Of a stretch of DNA of 21,127 nt, positions 1 through 9,000 are shown piece by piece. Origin of the DNA: a virus; IMG/VR virus record IMGVR_UViG_3300030333_002177, positions 1-21,127 of that record; one strand, written 5' to 3'. How positions within the stretch are numbered: the first letter of the stretch is position 1; each line of letters begins with the position of its first letter. The notes beneath the pieces are model-generated. The model was given only the letters and a program-made list of their open reading frames with translations, made no database searches and was not told the origin of the DNA. A program made the translations under genes and the position numbers.

Positions 1-362
1 GCAGCAGTTTTACTAGGAGAATAATCATGACGATACATGTCATAAGTGAAACCTAATCCACCAGTAGTTTGTTCTGGGGAAACCCAGTCAATTCTACGTA
101 CAACTTGAACCGTGTCGGCAGCAAGAACACGTTTCAATGATATCATATCATCATAAGATGCTGAGAATTCAGAGAAAGAATCTACCGCTTGTGGTGGAGA
201 GTTCTCATTATCCCAAGTTTGGGGTCTACCTATAAAGATATAAACCCTATCTCGACTAGAACCTGCATCTGCATCACTTTGAGTTGCATCTGGTCCTTCA
301 AGAGCCTTAATGAATTTTTGTGCCGAAAAAATTCTAAATTGATCAGTTAATAGAGCTGCCAT
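1..362 (-). CDS. 8: Baseplate wedge protein, T4 gp8-like (N-terminal part, runs off left edge)
   Basis: This is the N-terminal 120 codons of a baseplate wedge subunit resembling T4 gp8, a protein that dimerises and helps assemble the wedges of the contractile-tail baseplate. The translation starts MAALLTDQFRIFSAQKF and contains VYIFIGRPQTWDNE followed about 40 residues later by VVRRIDW. From memory, these match the order and spacing of 'FITFGRSEPW..NE' and 'PRRDW' in T4 gp8, which also begins with a '(S)KFR...' segment. The ATG at 360-362 is the only plausible start: the second codon upstream in frame is a stop (TAG at 366-368). Gene 8 sits downstream of other baseplate/tail genes in T4, and here it follows three large virion genes on the same strand. 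The C-terminal portion lies outside the window. Family assignment is by recalled sequence similarity, not a search. Confidence 0.85.
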   Translation of the reverse strand, partial: MAALLTDQFRIFSAQKFIKALEGPDATQSDADAGSSRDRVYIFIGRPQTWDNENSPPQAVDSFSEFSASYDDMISLKRVLAADTVQVVRRIDWVSPEQTTGGLGFTYDMYRHDYSPSKTA

Positions 363-379
363 GTCCTAGTGACTATTGT

Positions 380-385
380 CCTCCT
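380..385 (-). promoter_or_regulatory. Shine-Dalgarno-like AGGAGG upstream of gp8
   Basis: The minus strand reads AGGAGG here, a perfect anti-16S complement. It is 17 bases from the gp8 ATG, longer than the usual 5-9. A second AGGA at 364-367 is only one base from the ATG, too close to work by itself. The start cannot be moved upstream to improve spacing because a TAG intervenes in frame. If transcription begins where the adjacent late promoter predicts, the 5' end would fall in or very near this motif. Confidence 0.5.
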
Positions 386-388
386 GTT

Positions 389-396
389 TATTTATG
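389..396 (-). promoter_or_regulatory. T4-type late promoter for gp8
   Basis: The minus strand reads CATAAATA, one base away from the T4 late consensus TATAAATA and matching the NATAAATA form described for cyanomyoviruses. It begins two bases after the TAG stop of the 1,473-residue gene and lies 27 bases upstream of the gp8 ATG. T4-like late promoters need no -35 element, and none is seen. The same CATAAATAA string occurs at the start of the other intergenic gap, which strengthens the case. Confidence 0.6.
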
Positions 397-397
397 C

Positions 398-3300
398 CTA
401 TTTGGAACGAACGATTGTATTATACTCAATTCGCTTAATTCTATAAGATGCACCACCATTACCAACAATGTTCTCACCACCCATAATTGCATACGCTACA
501 GCACCAGATCCTGTGCTATCTCCAGATGCATTTGTGAAGGTTACTGTTGGATGAAGTGCATATAGATTATCAACAGATTGTTGAATTCCATATCCACCAT
601 TACTAATGGTAACACTAGCAACTTGGTCACCTGCTGTTGTCATGTTAACTGTACCAGTTGCTTGTATATCTCCACTATTTTCAATTGATATTACTGGTGG
701 TGCAGTATAGTTAGTTCCTGGATTTTGTATATAGAAATCAACAATACTACTGTTATGAGAGAACTCATACAACCAACCATTAATACCAACATTAATATTA
801 CCAGTATTATATGGAGCTATATCTTGTACTCTTAATATAAGATTTACTGGATCCCAAGAAACAACTGTTCCTCTAACACCAGAAATATCTCCAGTGACAA
901 TCTCATTAACACTAAAGTTTAATCCATTAGCATTATTAGCATCAACGTAAATATCAATAATTGAATTATGTGAAACACCTTCACTTAATCCACCAGCTTC
1001 AGTAATAGTAGCAAATTTAAATGGTATACTTGCATCCTTTATACTATCACCAACTTGGAAAAGTGTAGTGTTAGTTCCACCTTGAGTTTCTTCAATACCA
1101 TATAAAGAACTATATATACCACCTTCTAAACTAATTTGGTTTTCAAAAGTAGTACCAGTATTAACCAAATCAGGAATACCGTCACCTGCACCATCATTTT
1201 CTGCTATATCTTGGAAATCTTTATCTACTATTGTACCTAAAGGTGTTGTTAAAGTAACAATATTAGTACCTTCAGCATCTATAATAATATGTGGATCAAA
1301 TCCAGAAGGTGCACTTTGAGGAGTACCAGCATCAAACTGAACAATAGCATCTTCAGTAGAAGGAATACCACCATCAATAAATGCTAATTCATCAATTTCA
1401 AATACAACTAAAAGTTCTCTAGCTTCAGGATCCCAATCGTATACTTTAGCAACCTTATTATTAGCATTTTCAACTTGTCTAATAACTCTATCACCAACAC
1501 TAAAATTAAAACTTTGATTAGAATCTAAGATAACTCTTTGATCATAATTAAAATTAACACCTCTTGTTAATCCATAGAACCTACCATCAGATTTATTTGT
1601 ATAGGTAATAGTTTCTTTATTAACTATAACTTGTCCAGATCCAGGATAAGCACTAGTATCATCTACATATATGGTTAAATCAGATGGTCCAACATCTTTA
1701 ACTAAACCAGTTAAATTGATTTGACCAGAATTATATGCTTGTCTTGCTCTAGTTTTTCTCTTAAGATCTACTAGTTTCGTAAATATAATATTTGGAGCAC
1801 TAGTATAACCCTGTCCTTGCTCTGTTACATTAATAGCAGTTACTTGTCCTTGACTGATTATTGCTTCAGCCTTTGCACCAAGTCCTCCACCACCTGTGAT
1901 TAAAACTGAAGGTGCTTCTTGATAAAATTCTCCTCCATCTACAATACTAACACTAGTTACTTTACCTCGTGTATCTATTGATGCAGCACCTTGAGCTCCT
2001 TGCCCTCCACCACCTTCAAAGATAAGTGTTGGAGGTGTAGCGTAACTTCTACCACCATTAAGTAAAGACAGACCAGTTACAGTCTGTACAGTAGGAGTTC
2101 CTTCTGCACCTGTTCCTTGACCACCAAGAATCCTTGCTGTTGCTCCACCAAAGAAATTATCACCCTTTTTAGTCATTCTAATATAAGCAACTTTCCCTGC
2201 TTGATCACCTGTACCTAAAACAACTTCACCTTCTGCAGTTGTTGGAAATTCAGTTGCTAAATCAGGAGGTGTGTCACCTTCAAATAAAGGTGTGCCATAA
2301 AATCTTGGACCTATAGTATAAGGATATTCTGGTGCTCCTATATTAGTTCCATATTCTCCCAAATTATCTCCAGTATACTGCTTCTTTCCAGTCATAAAAT
2401 ATGCATAAGTTCCATTAGGATACTCTGGAGTTACGGCAAATCTACCATTATGTCGATCAAGCGTTCCTCTATATTGTACAAACTTCCAATTAGCAGTAGT
2501 ACCTGAAGTATGACCAGGTTCATCTTGTGCATCACCACTAGCAGTAATTGCTGCAGTTGCTTCATATATTGAATAACTATTATTCTCTCCATTATCACTA
2601 GGAGTTACTACAGTATCATATTGATCATAATCAGTATCTTTATCCCATGCTGGTGATTCATCAAAAATATAATCTTCTATTAAATCTCCAAGAACATATC
2701 CATCTTGAACAGTTCTTACTCCAACTGCTGCAGTTGTATCAGAAAATGTATAAAGTGCAGCAGGAGCATCTACAGGAACTTCAAATCTCAATTCTCTCTT
2801 AGTTGCAGCATCAAAACCAGCAATATAACTTGCATAAGTTACTTCTGTTTCTTCAAGATAATACTTAACTTTACCATGACCAGAATACACAAATGCAGTA
2901 TCTCCTAATGTACCACCATGCCAACCATCATCTGAAGTAGAAATTAGTAATGCTTCACCATCATTAGAGGAATCGTCTTGATTAAAGACATAAGTTTTTC
3001 CTCTAAAAAGTTCTAAGAAACTTGGAGTTGATCCATCAAATAAAAATTTATTATTAGATAATGTAACTGCATATGTTACAGTTGAAGGAGTAACAACATC
3101 TGGTCTATTACCTGGTAATTCTGCAGTAGTTCTTAATCTATATCCAGAAACTTCAGGTTCAATTACTCCACCTAATATTCTAGTATATGAACCATTAGAG
3201 AATCTTGTAAACTCACTTTTACCATAAGGACCATAAATTGGATAACCATCATAAGACATACCCAAAATCTTTGAGTGTCCATTAGTATGTCTAGCATAAT

Positions 3301-4819
3301 CAACAGCAATAGCATTACCAGAACTATCTTGATATCCATCAGCATCTGATGTACCAAAATAGTAAGTATTAGTAGTTGGTGGATTATCAATATCAGTATC
3401 TAAACTAATATAACCTGCATGTCCAGTCCAACCAGACATGTATTGATGATGTGCACAATGATAATAGATTCTTTGTGATTCATCGGCATTCATTATGAAT
3501 AATGGTTGCCATTGATTTTCATAATCAGCTGCAGGTGCTTCAGTAACTCCTGTACTCTTATAATAAAGTGTTCCTGGACTTGGATTTAAAGGACCATCTG
3601 GAGTAGTACTAAACCTCATTGGATGTCCTTGTGCACCTTGTTGATTACTACTATCCGATTGATTCCAAATAATTAAATAATTTCTCTTTACTTTAATATT
3701 TTCTGGTGCCATATAATATTGACCAGGCACAAAAGGACCAAATTCATTTGCTTCAGGTCCAAAGTCTATATAAAAAATTCCTTCTGGAAATGGTGTTGGA
3801 TTATCTGATATTATAAAACTAAATCCATTTGATCCTAAACATGTATCATTAATTACAAAATCTTCTGTGGTACCCAACAATCTCAAATAAACATGGGTAA
3901 CTAGGTTTTGATTATTTCTAACAACTTTAGAAATAGTTCCTTTTGCTGCTCCACTAACTTCATCAACAATCCTACCAACTTCAACATTACCAAGAGTTTC
4001 ATCAACTTGTGAAACTGTTAGCATAATATTATCATATTCTACCTTTACATTCCAAGTAAATTGTTCTAACCTACCCCAATCAAATACACCATTATCCTGA
4101 TCAAATTCTAATATTGATTTTAAACTATGATAATAAGAAATATTACCATCAACTAGAACATCATTAGAATTAGTATTTTTTATATACTTATGCTTAACTG
4201 TATCAATATTAAATCCTGGATGTGGATTTCCAGCACCAGACCAATCTGGAGTATGGAGTAAACCACCATTCGCTAGGATTCCAACTACTTTACTACTTTG
4301 TATCTCTCTAGTTCCTGGATTAGGAACATCTTTACCACCTCTATAAATGAATGTTTGATCAAAAGATCTATCAATTAAAGGTCCACCACCTGGTGCTGCC
4401 TCTGCCTCTGTCCAAGTAGGTTTGATATGATTATCACTTTGTATTCTTAATCTATCAGTATTGGATTGAAATGTACCTGATGTAGGAGAATTAGGATGTG
4501 TTTGCCATATCCTATTAATATCAAATGAATTTAAAACATTAGGAGTTTCTGAAGATGGTGTGACCTGCAATCGAAGAGGATCATAACCTTTACCTCTTTC
4601 TAGAACACGAACATGTATAATTTTACCAGAATCTTCATCAATAATTGGATATAATAATGCTTCCTGTTCTGGAGTTCCGCATCCAGTAATAGTTAATCGT
4701 GGAGGATCTGCTGGATCATATAAAGATCCAGGATTCTCTATTTCTACCGCTTTAACACCGAAAATTTCATCAAATATAGGTTTAATTACGGCACCAGATC
4801 CAGGAACAGTTCTTGCCAT
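398..4819 (-). CDS. Virion structural protein with cupredoxin-like and YHYH-type domains
   Basis: A 1,473-residue protein, probably part of the tail or a fibre. Visible modules in order: an N-terminal region without a recognised domain; a cupredoxin-like module at about residues 367-474 with potential metal ligands H399, C455, H458 and M461; a YHYH-type domain spanning about 480-840, with DGYPIYGPYG near 524-533, DRHNGRF near 788, TYAYF at 804-808 and YPYTIG near 829; inside it a second cupredoxin-like module at about 580-707 that lacks ligands; glycine-rich repeats of the form 'GG.G...P...I.GGGG.GA.A' at 884-1017; a small beta module near 1043-1090 (TIYVDDTSAYPGSG, then LTRGVN); and C-terminal repeats containing NYTAPPVI. 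The ATG is five bases after the stop of the 408-residue gene with no clear ribosome site, suggesting translational coupling. No signal peptide or membrane segment is seen. Exact virion location is not deducible. Confidence 0.85.
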   Translation of the reverse strand: MARTVPGSGAVIKPIFDEIFGVKAVEIENPGSLYDPADPPRLTITGCGTPEQEALLYPIIDEDSGKIIHVRVLERGKGYDPLRLQVTPSSETPNVLNSFDINRIWQTHPNSPTSGTFQSNTDRLRIQSDNHIKPTWTEAEAAPGGGPLIDRSFDQTFIYRGGKDVPNPGTREIQSSKVVGILANGGLLHTPDWSGAGNPHPGFNIDTVKHKYIKNTNSNDVLVDGNISYYHSLKSILEFDQDNGVFDWGRLEQFTWNVKVEYDNIMLTVSQVDETLGNVEVGRIVDEVSGAAKGTISKVVRNNQNLVTHVYLRLLGTTEDFVINDTCLGSNGFSFIISDNPTPFPEGIFYIDFGPEANEFGPFVPGQYYMAPENIKVKRNYLIIWNQSDSSNQQGAQGHPMRFSTTPDGPLNPSPGTLYYKSTGVTEAPAADYENQWQPLFIMNADESQRIYYHCAHHQYMSGWTGHAGYISLDTDIDNPPTTNTYYFGTSDADGYQDSSGNAIAVDYARHTNGHSKILGMSYDGYPIYGPYGKSEFTRFSNGSYTRILGGVIEPEVSGYRLRTTAELPGNRPDVVTPSTVTYAVTLSNNKFLFDGSTPSFLELFRGKTYVFNQDDSSNDGEALLISTSDDGWHGGTLGDTAFVYSGHGKVKYYLEETEVTYASYIAGFDAATKRELRFEVPVDAPAALYTFSDTTAAVGVRTVQDGYVLGDLIEDYIFDESPAWDKDTDYDQYDTVVTPSDNGENNSYSIYEATAAITASGDAQDEPGHTSGTTANWKFVQYRGTLDRHNGRFAVTPEYPNGTYAYFMTGKKQYTGDNLGEYGTNIGAPEYPYTIGPRFYGTPLFEGDTPPDLATEFPTTAEGEVVLGTGDQAGKVAYIRMTKKGDNFFGGATARILGGQGTGAEGTPTVQTVTGLSLLNGGRSYATPPTLIFEGGGGQGAQGAASIDTRGKVTSVSIVDGGEFYQEAPSVLITGGGGLGAKAEAIISQGQVTAINVTEQGQGYTSAPNIIFTKLVDLKRKTRARQAYNSGQINLTGLVKDVGPSDLTIYVDDTSAYPGSGQVIVNKETITYTNKSDGRFYGLTRGVNFNYDQRVILDSNQSFNFSVGDRVIRQVENANNKVAKVYDWDPEARELLVVFEIDELAFIDGGIPSTEDAIVQFDAGTPQSAPSGFDPHIIIDAEGTNIVTLTTPLGTIVDKDFQDIAENDGAGDGIPDLVNTGTTFENQISLEGGIYSSLYGIEETQGGTNTTLFQVGDSIKDASIPFKFATITEAGGLSEGVSHNSIIDIYVDANNANGLNFSVNEIVTGDISGVRGTVVSWDPVNLILRVQDIAPYNTGNINVGINGWLYEFSHNSSIVDFYIQNPGTNYTAPPVISIENSGDIQATGTVNMTTAGDQVASVTISNGGYGIQQSVDNLYALHPTVTFTNASGDSTGSGAVAYAIMGGENIVGNGGASYRIKRIEYNTIVRSK
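884..1017. other. Placeholder-free note: first third of the C-terminal part of the 1,473-residue gene
   Basis: On the minus strand this coding stretch encodes residues of about 1268-1312 of the 1,473-residue virion protein. It contains beta-rich sequence (SVNEIVTGDISGVRGTVVSW) of the 'insert plus turn' type seen throughout these phage fibres. It holds no separate gene or regulatory element. Confidence 0.3.
1770..2170 (-). repeat. Glycine-rich beta repeats (residues ~884-1017 of the 1,473-aa protein)
   Basis: About three imperfect copies of a 35-40 residue unit follow one another. The shared pattern is a V-x-S/A-V/I-x-V/L core, then GG/GQ, a G-x-x-Y pair, an 'APs.iiF/iTGGGG.GA.A.A' stretch, and back to the beginning. 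Recognisable pieces are LNGGRSYATPPTLIF, VDGGEFYQEAPSVLI and TEQGQGYTSAPNIIF. A related unit recurs near the C-termini of both this protein (NPGTNYTAPPVISI) and the giant protein (GGGSGYTTRPTVRI). Such repeats are common in phage fibre proteins and probably form beta-rich stalks. Confidence 0.7.
2699..3081 (-). other. Ligand-less cupredoxin-like module (residues ~580-707)
   Basis: This segment parallels the cupredoxin-like end of the 408-residue protein. FRGKTYVFNQ matches QRGQTYAFDN, and VPVDAPAALY matches VPMDAPTTLY. At the positions of the four putative metal ligands it has E622, S693, T696 and V699 instead of His, Cys, His and Met. It lies between the two halves of the YHYH-type domain. 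It therefore looks like a fold kept for structure after loss of metal binding, or one that never bound metal. Confidence 0.6.
3400..3720 (-). other. Cupredoxin-like module with H...CxxHxxM (residues ~367-474)
   Basis: The segment begins with a strand like those opening cupredoxin domains (IKVKRNYLIIWNQ), continues with GHPMRF (H399) and ends with YYHCAHHQYMSG (C455, H458, M461), followed by GHAGYISL. Type I copper proteins use one upstream His plus a C-terminal Cys, His and Met loop. Plastocyanin has CxxHx4M, whereas here the loop is CxxHxxM. Extra histidines (H454, H457) lie next to the loop. Copper binding is an inference from this pattern. Confidence 0.6.
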
Positions 4820-4824
4820 TTATA

Positions 4825-5080
4825 TTATGTTATAACGTTGATAGTTCCTTGCATCGCAGCATGGAGTGTACATTGATAATATAGTGTAGTAGGAGCGTCC
4901 ATAGGAACAGTCCAATAAAGTACTGATGTTCCACTACCAGTTTGACCAGAAGTGTATGGTGTTCCTGCTAATCCTTGAGTACTTTGAATCCTAAATGGAT
5001 GTGACGCAGCTTGTACAGTATTGTCAAAAGCATATGTCTGTCCTCTTTGAACATATATTGTAGGATCATTCTGTGTAGTT
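4825..5080 (-). other. Cupredoxin-like domain with H...CxxHxxM (residues ~325-408)
   Basis: Putative ligands are H351, C394, H397 and M400. The His-to-Cys distance is 43 residues, close to that in plastocyanin (about 47). The end sequence LYYQCTLHAAMQGTINV resembles the C-terminal copper loop of small blue copper proteins, but with two instead of four residues between His and Met. The fold assignment is by pattern; metal occupancy is untested. Confidence 0.6.
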
Positions 5081-6051
5081 GGGAAACCAGGTCCACTAAA
5101 AGTATAATCTGATGCACCATTAGCATTAATTTCCCACCATGTAATAGGACTACGAGTAGGAACCCAAGTGGTTCCATTATAGAACAATGAATCACCTTGT
5201 ACTAAGGTACCTAAATTTACATCTGTTAATGCTGCTAATGTAGTTGTTAAAGTACCACTAAAATCAACTGTTAAAACATCACCAGTAATAGAGGTTGTAA
5301 TATTAGTTCCACCAGCAATAGTTAATGAATCTGTTGCCGAATCAGCAGTAATACTACCAGTATCACCAGCAATTGTTGCAAATAAATTAACAGAACTTAC
5401 ACCTGCATTATCATCTGCTGCTTTCCAAAGTGCTGCAGAATTATCCCATTTAAGAACCTGTCCATCAGTAGGTGCAACAGTAGTTGTATCAACATCTGCT
5501 AAGAGATCAATACTGGAATATTGTGTTGCAATTTTTGCCTGTACATCACCAGCACCACCTGTTGTAATATTAATATTAACATATGGATTATCATCACCAT
5601 CTACAGTAAAGAAATATCCAGTATATGTTGCAGCTGAAGGTGCAGATCCAAGTGTACTAAATTCATTCTTATATTTTACCTTTGTTGGCATATCAATAGT
5701 ACCATCAGTACCTTCAAAAGTATTTGTAATTCCACCATTAGATATAGTTACATCTCCTGTTCCATTAGGAGCAATAACTATATTTCCATTAGCAGATGAA
5801 ATAATTGAATTACTGTTAACATCAAGTGCTGCAGTTAAATTTGTATAGTCTGACGGGATAAAATTAGTTCCATTATAACGAAGAACTTGTCCAGTAGCAG
5901 GGTTTGTGGTACTGACCGTTAAGTTTGTACCATTACCTAAAGCAGAATATATTTCATTAAAATTATCATTAATCTTATCACCACCAACTCTCAGGGTGTC
6001 ACCTGTATTATCATTGGAGGTAGTACCAATATTTAATCCTTGTTTGGCCAT
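4825..6051 (-). CDS. Fibre-like virion protein with C-terminal cupredoxin-like domain
   Basis: A 408-residue protein. Residues 1-40 (LNIGTTSNDNTGDTLRVGGD, then KINDNFNEIY) carry the 'GT..NDGTGD.LR.a..KiN.NF.El' motif that opens many T4-like cyanophage fibre/structural proteins. The middle holds fibre-type repeats such as TDGQVLKWDNSAALWKA and a matching LVQGDSLFYNGTTWVPT. The last ~85 residues form a cupredoxin-like domain: PTIYVQRGQTYAF, SHPFRI (H351), VPMDAPTTLY, then C394, H397 and M400. The protein thus looks like a thin shaft or adaptor with a small beta-barrel tip. The start ATG lies 28 bases after the stop of the giant gene. A late promoter precedes it, but no clear Shine-Dalgarno is visible. 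It probably shares a transcript with the gene five bases downstream. Exact location in the particle is unknown. Confidence 0.85.
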   Translation of the reverse strand: MAKQGLNIGTTSNDNTGDTLRVGGDKINDNFNEIYSALGNGTNLTVSTTNPATGQVLRYNGTNFIPSDYTNLTAALDVNSNSIISSANGNIVIAPNGTGDVTISNGGITNTFEGTDGTIDMPTKVKYKNEFSTLGSAPSAATYTGYFFTVDGDDNPYVNINITTGGAGDVQAKIATQYSSIDLLADVDTTTVAPTDGQVLKWDNSAALWKAADDNAGVSSVNLFATIAGDTGSITADSATDSLTIAGGTNITTSITGDVLTVDFSGTLTTTLAALTDVNLGTLVQGDSLFYNGTTWVPTRSPITWWEINANGASDYTFSGPGFPTTQNDPTIYVQRGQTYAFDNTVQAASHPFRIQSTQGLAGTPYTSGQTGSGTSVLYWTVPMDAPTTLYYQCTLHAAMQGTINVIT

Positions 6052-6076
6052 TACTTATACGGTTTTTCTATAAAGT

Positions 6077-6084
6077 TATTTATG
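6077..6084 (-). promoter_or_regulatory. T4-type late promoter for the 408- and 1,473-residue genes
   Basis: The minus strand reads CATAAATA, overlapping the TAA stop codon of the giant gene (6080-6082). It is identical, including the following A, to the motif before gp8, and lies 25 bases upstream of the ATG at 6051. Transcription would be expected to begin about six bases downstream, near 6071, giving a leader of roughly 20 bases. The leader shows no strong Shine-Dalgarno. Confidence 0.55.
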
Positions 6085-9000
6085 GAAGTATTTCGGGGTC
6101 AACTAGTTCTTCACCATATTGACTTAAATCAGGAGCTGTCCAATCATCAGGAACTGATGTTTCTACTTGAATATCTGGGTTCTGATAAGATTGTCCAGGT
6201 GAACTCATTTCAACACCAGCAACACCAACCAGAGCACGAATCTGTCCATCGAATCCTGATACAGAATCAATTCTTACTGTAGGTCTTGTTGTATATCCAG
6301 AACCTCCACCTGTTACCTGTACATCTCTAATAAACCCACTAACAATATTTGCCTGACCTTTAGCATTTTGTCCAAAGACAGATCCAAGATAATCAAAGGT
6401 AATTAATGAGTTTGATGACTCAATAACAGCAACTTCTCTGTCTTCTGTTTCACCCTGTATATCTATAAAATCACCAGGCTCAATAGGTGGTACAACTTCA
6501 GCAGCATCAACGTCTGCCTCAGAACCAACATAAGAGAAAGCAACGAATGTTGATCCCACACGAGGAATCTCAGAGAAGATTATTCTAGAACCAACAATCT
6601 CAAAACCTACGCCTGGTTCCTGTATAACACCATTGAGTGAAACTATGATGTTGTTTTCTGGAAGAATTGTAGAAGATTGAACACCTTCTGTAAGTGTTAA
6701 TGAATAGAATATATCATTACGCTTGAGGTTAAATGACTGACGTAAAGAGTCAAACTCGAATGAAATATCATCCAATTGTCTCAATTTACCTATATAGAAC
6801 CCTGTAAATGATGCTCCTAGATCTGGTGCTTCTGTGAACTGAATCTGGTTAGAGAACGCTGTATATGCTAAAGTAGATCCTGGAGGTTGTAATATACCAT
6901 TAACAAATACCATTAAATGTCCTTCTGGATCTGGTAGGTATTGAGTACCATTTGCAATAGTTAATGGGAATGTTGTCTGAGTACCATCAAATCCTTTAAA
7001 TGCACGTTTAACACGAGCGAGTAAAGTTTCTTTTGAAAGAATGACAGATCTATAATCTTCAGGACCACGTATCCAATCTCTAGTACTAAATGTTCCTTTT
7101 ACATCACTTAGATATAATCTCTTATTAATACCAACATCACGAATATCTTGAACTAATGCTGATGCAGAACCAGCAGTTGTAGTCTTGGTTGTAATAGATG
7201 CGTAACCAACTGGGAATCCAGTTATTCCATCTCCATAATCACCAACAAGATCACCATTATTAAATGTTCCTTGATATTCTGCAACATAGAGATAATTATT
7301 ATCTAAATCAACTTCAGATATTATTCCATATTGTGTTGGATCTTGTGAACCATTAATAATCTTATAAAGTCTATTTCCTACTGTAAAGACATTCAATGAA
7401 CTTACTATACTAATTCCAAGTCTAATATATCCACCAGAAGCAATTCTGGATCCAACACCAAGATTAAGACCAGCATACTTACTAACATCTAAGTATTGTC
7501 TAGAAGATTCTGGATAAACAACAGAAGTTGTTTCAAATGAACCTAATAGAGTTTCAGTATCAACTGTTAGAGTACCGCCAGTATTATCTAATGTTGCTGC
7601 TTGATTCTTAATATATCCAGTTGGTGTCGCAGTATTACCAGAAGTATAACCTTTAAATGGTATGTCATTACTAAATTCACCCTTAACATCAATAATGTGT
7701 ATTCTATCTTCTATTTGACTGATTTGTGCAGTTGTAGAATTATTAGCACCAACAACATTATCTGTAATTGCCCAAGGACCAGCAGTTACTTCTACATCTA
7801 GGTACTTATAGTTTTCATCAAAATGATAACCATAAACAACACCAGTAATTGAAGGTGCACCTTGCTTGGCAACAACCTCACCCATTGTGTAAGGACCATC
7901 TGTAATATCACCATCAATACGGAATCTCTGATAGATCTTAACTATCTTACCTTCATTTATTGAAATTCTTTCTAGTTCAGCAGATGAATCACTCCATGTT
8001 CCATATAGATAATCAGTATTATTCACTCCACCTCTAATTCCTGTAGGAACAGTTCTTGTTCCATAATTCTTAGTAGGAATAACAATACCATTATAAGTTG
8101 GTAGAGTAGTATAATGAGTATCTACTGCTAACTGCTTACTTATAATATCTAAAGAACCATTAATAAATTCTCTAACAGATTTTTCATCATAATTTGATGC
8201 ACTAGCAGAATCGTAATAAGAGTAGAAACTAACTTGTGGAGATGGAGCAACAAGAGTACCTGTAATAGATTGCTTCATGTAAGTATTCAACAAGTTAAGA
8301 GCATACTGCTTAACGTTGTATTCCATATCACCATAGAATACTTGACCTGCTTCAGAAGTATAAGGATCTAATGCACCTTCAGCAATCTTAGCACCCCAAA
8401 CAAGAAGATCTGTTGCTGTATTATATGATATGTTATTATTGAGACCGATATAAGGTACAAATTGTCTGAATCCCCAAGAGAATGTTAATGTGATATATGC
8501 TCTATACCAACCATCTCCAAATGGAATTGCACCATATGCATCAACATTTACACCACCCTGAGGTTGGAATATAGAACTAGTTGATCCATTAGTTAAATCA
8601 AGATTAAAGAAAGCATCCTGTCTTCCAGCGTAATCAACGTCTAATGTTACCCTAATGTGTACATTTGATTCTGTACCAGCTTTAACGAAAGTAGAGAATG
8701 TAAAATTACGGAATTGAGTTACATTAAATGGACCTTCATCAAATGTATTATCAGCGTTATCCCATGTTAAATTACCATCATCAAATGTATCATAGTAACT
8801 CATGGTGTATCTCTTATAGATGCCATGAGTACCAGCTACTGTGGTTGAAGTTAATTTATCTGCAGTATAATTTGTAGAAAGATCAAAATCAGGTGGTCGA
8901 GATGTTATAGCACTATCATTTTCTGAAACTGTTGTCTCAATTGCTGTCCAATTAGGAGAACTAAATGTTTCAGGAGTAGGTACAAGGTTATCAGAAGAAA

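Noticed and set aside
884-1017. Separate domain or gene at 884-1017 in window coordinates
   Set aside because: These numbers are the residue range of the glycine-rich repeats, which lie at bases 1770-2170. The bases 884-1017 are just ordinary beta-rich coding sequence of the 1,473-residue gene; the low-confidence entry there should be ignored as a feature.
2705-2908. Small plus-strand reading frames (also near 6040, 7601, 10525, 11114, 11357, 12362, 15518, 16400, 18956 and 20669)
   Set aside because: They are antisense to clear, well-conserved domains. Their translations are low-complexity Ser/Ile/Cys/Thr-rich, as expected from the reverse of Thr/Asn/Gly-rich beta repeats, and no start signals were seen.
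4814-4825. ATATAAATG at the start of the 1,473-residue gene as a late promoter
   Set aside because: The TATAAATG string overlaps the start codon itself, so transcription would begin inside the gene; the five-base gap fits translational coupling better.
6052-6079. Factor-independent terminator after the giant gene
   Set aside because: The 28-base gap contains no GC-rich hairpin followed by a T run; the other two gaps (4820-4824 and 363-397) also show none.
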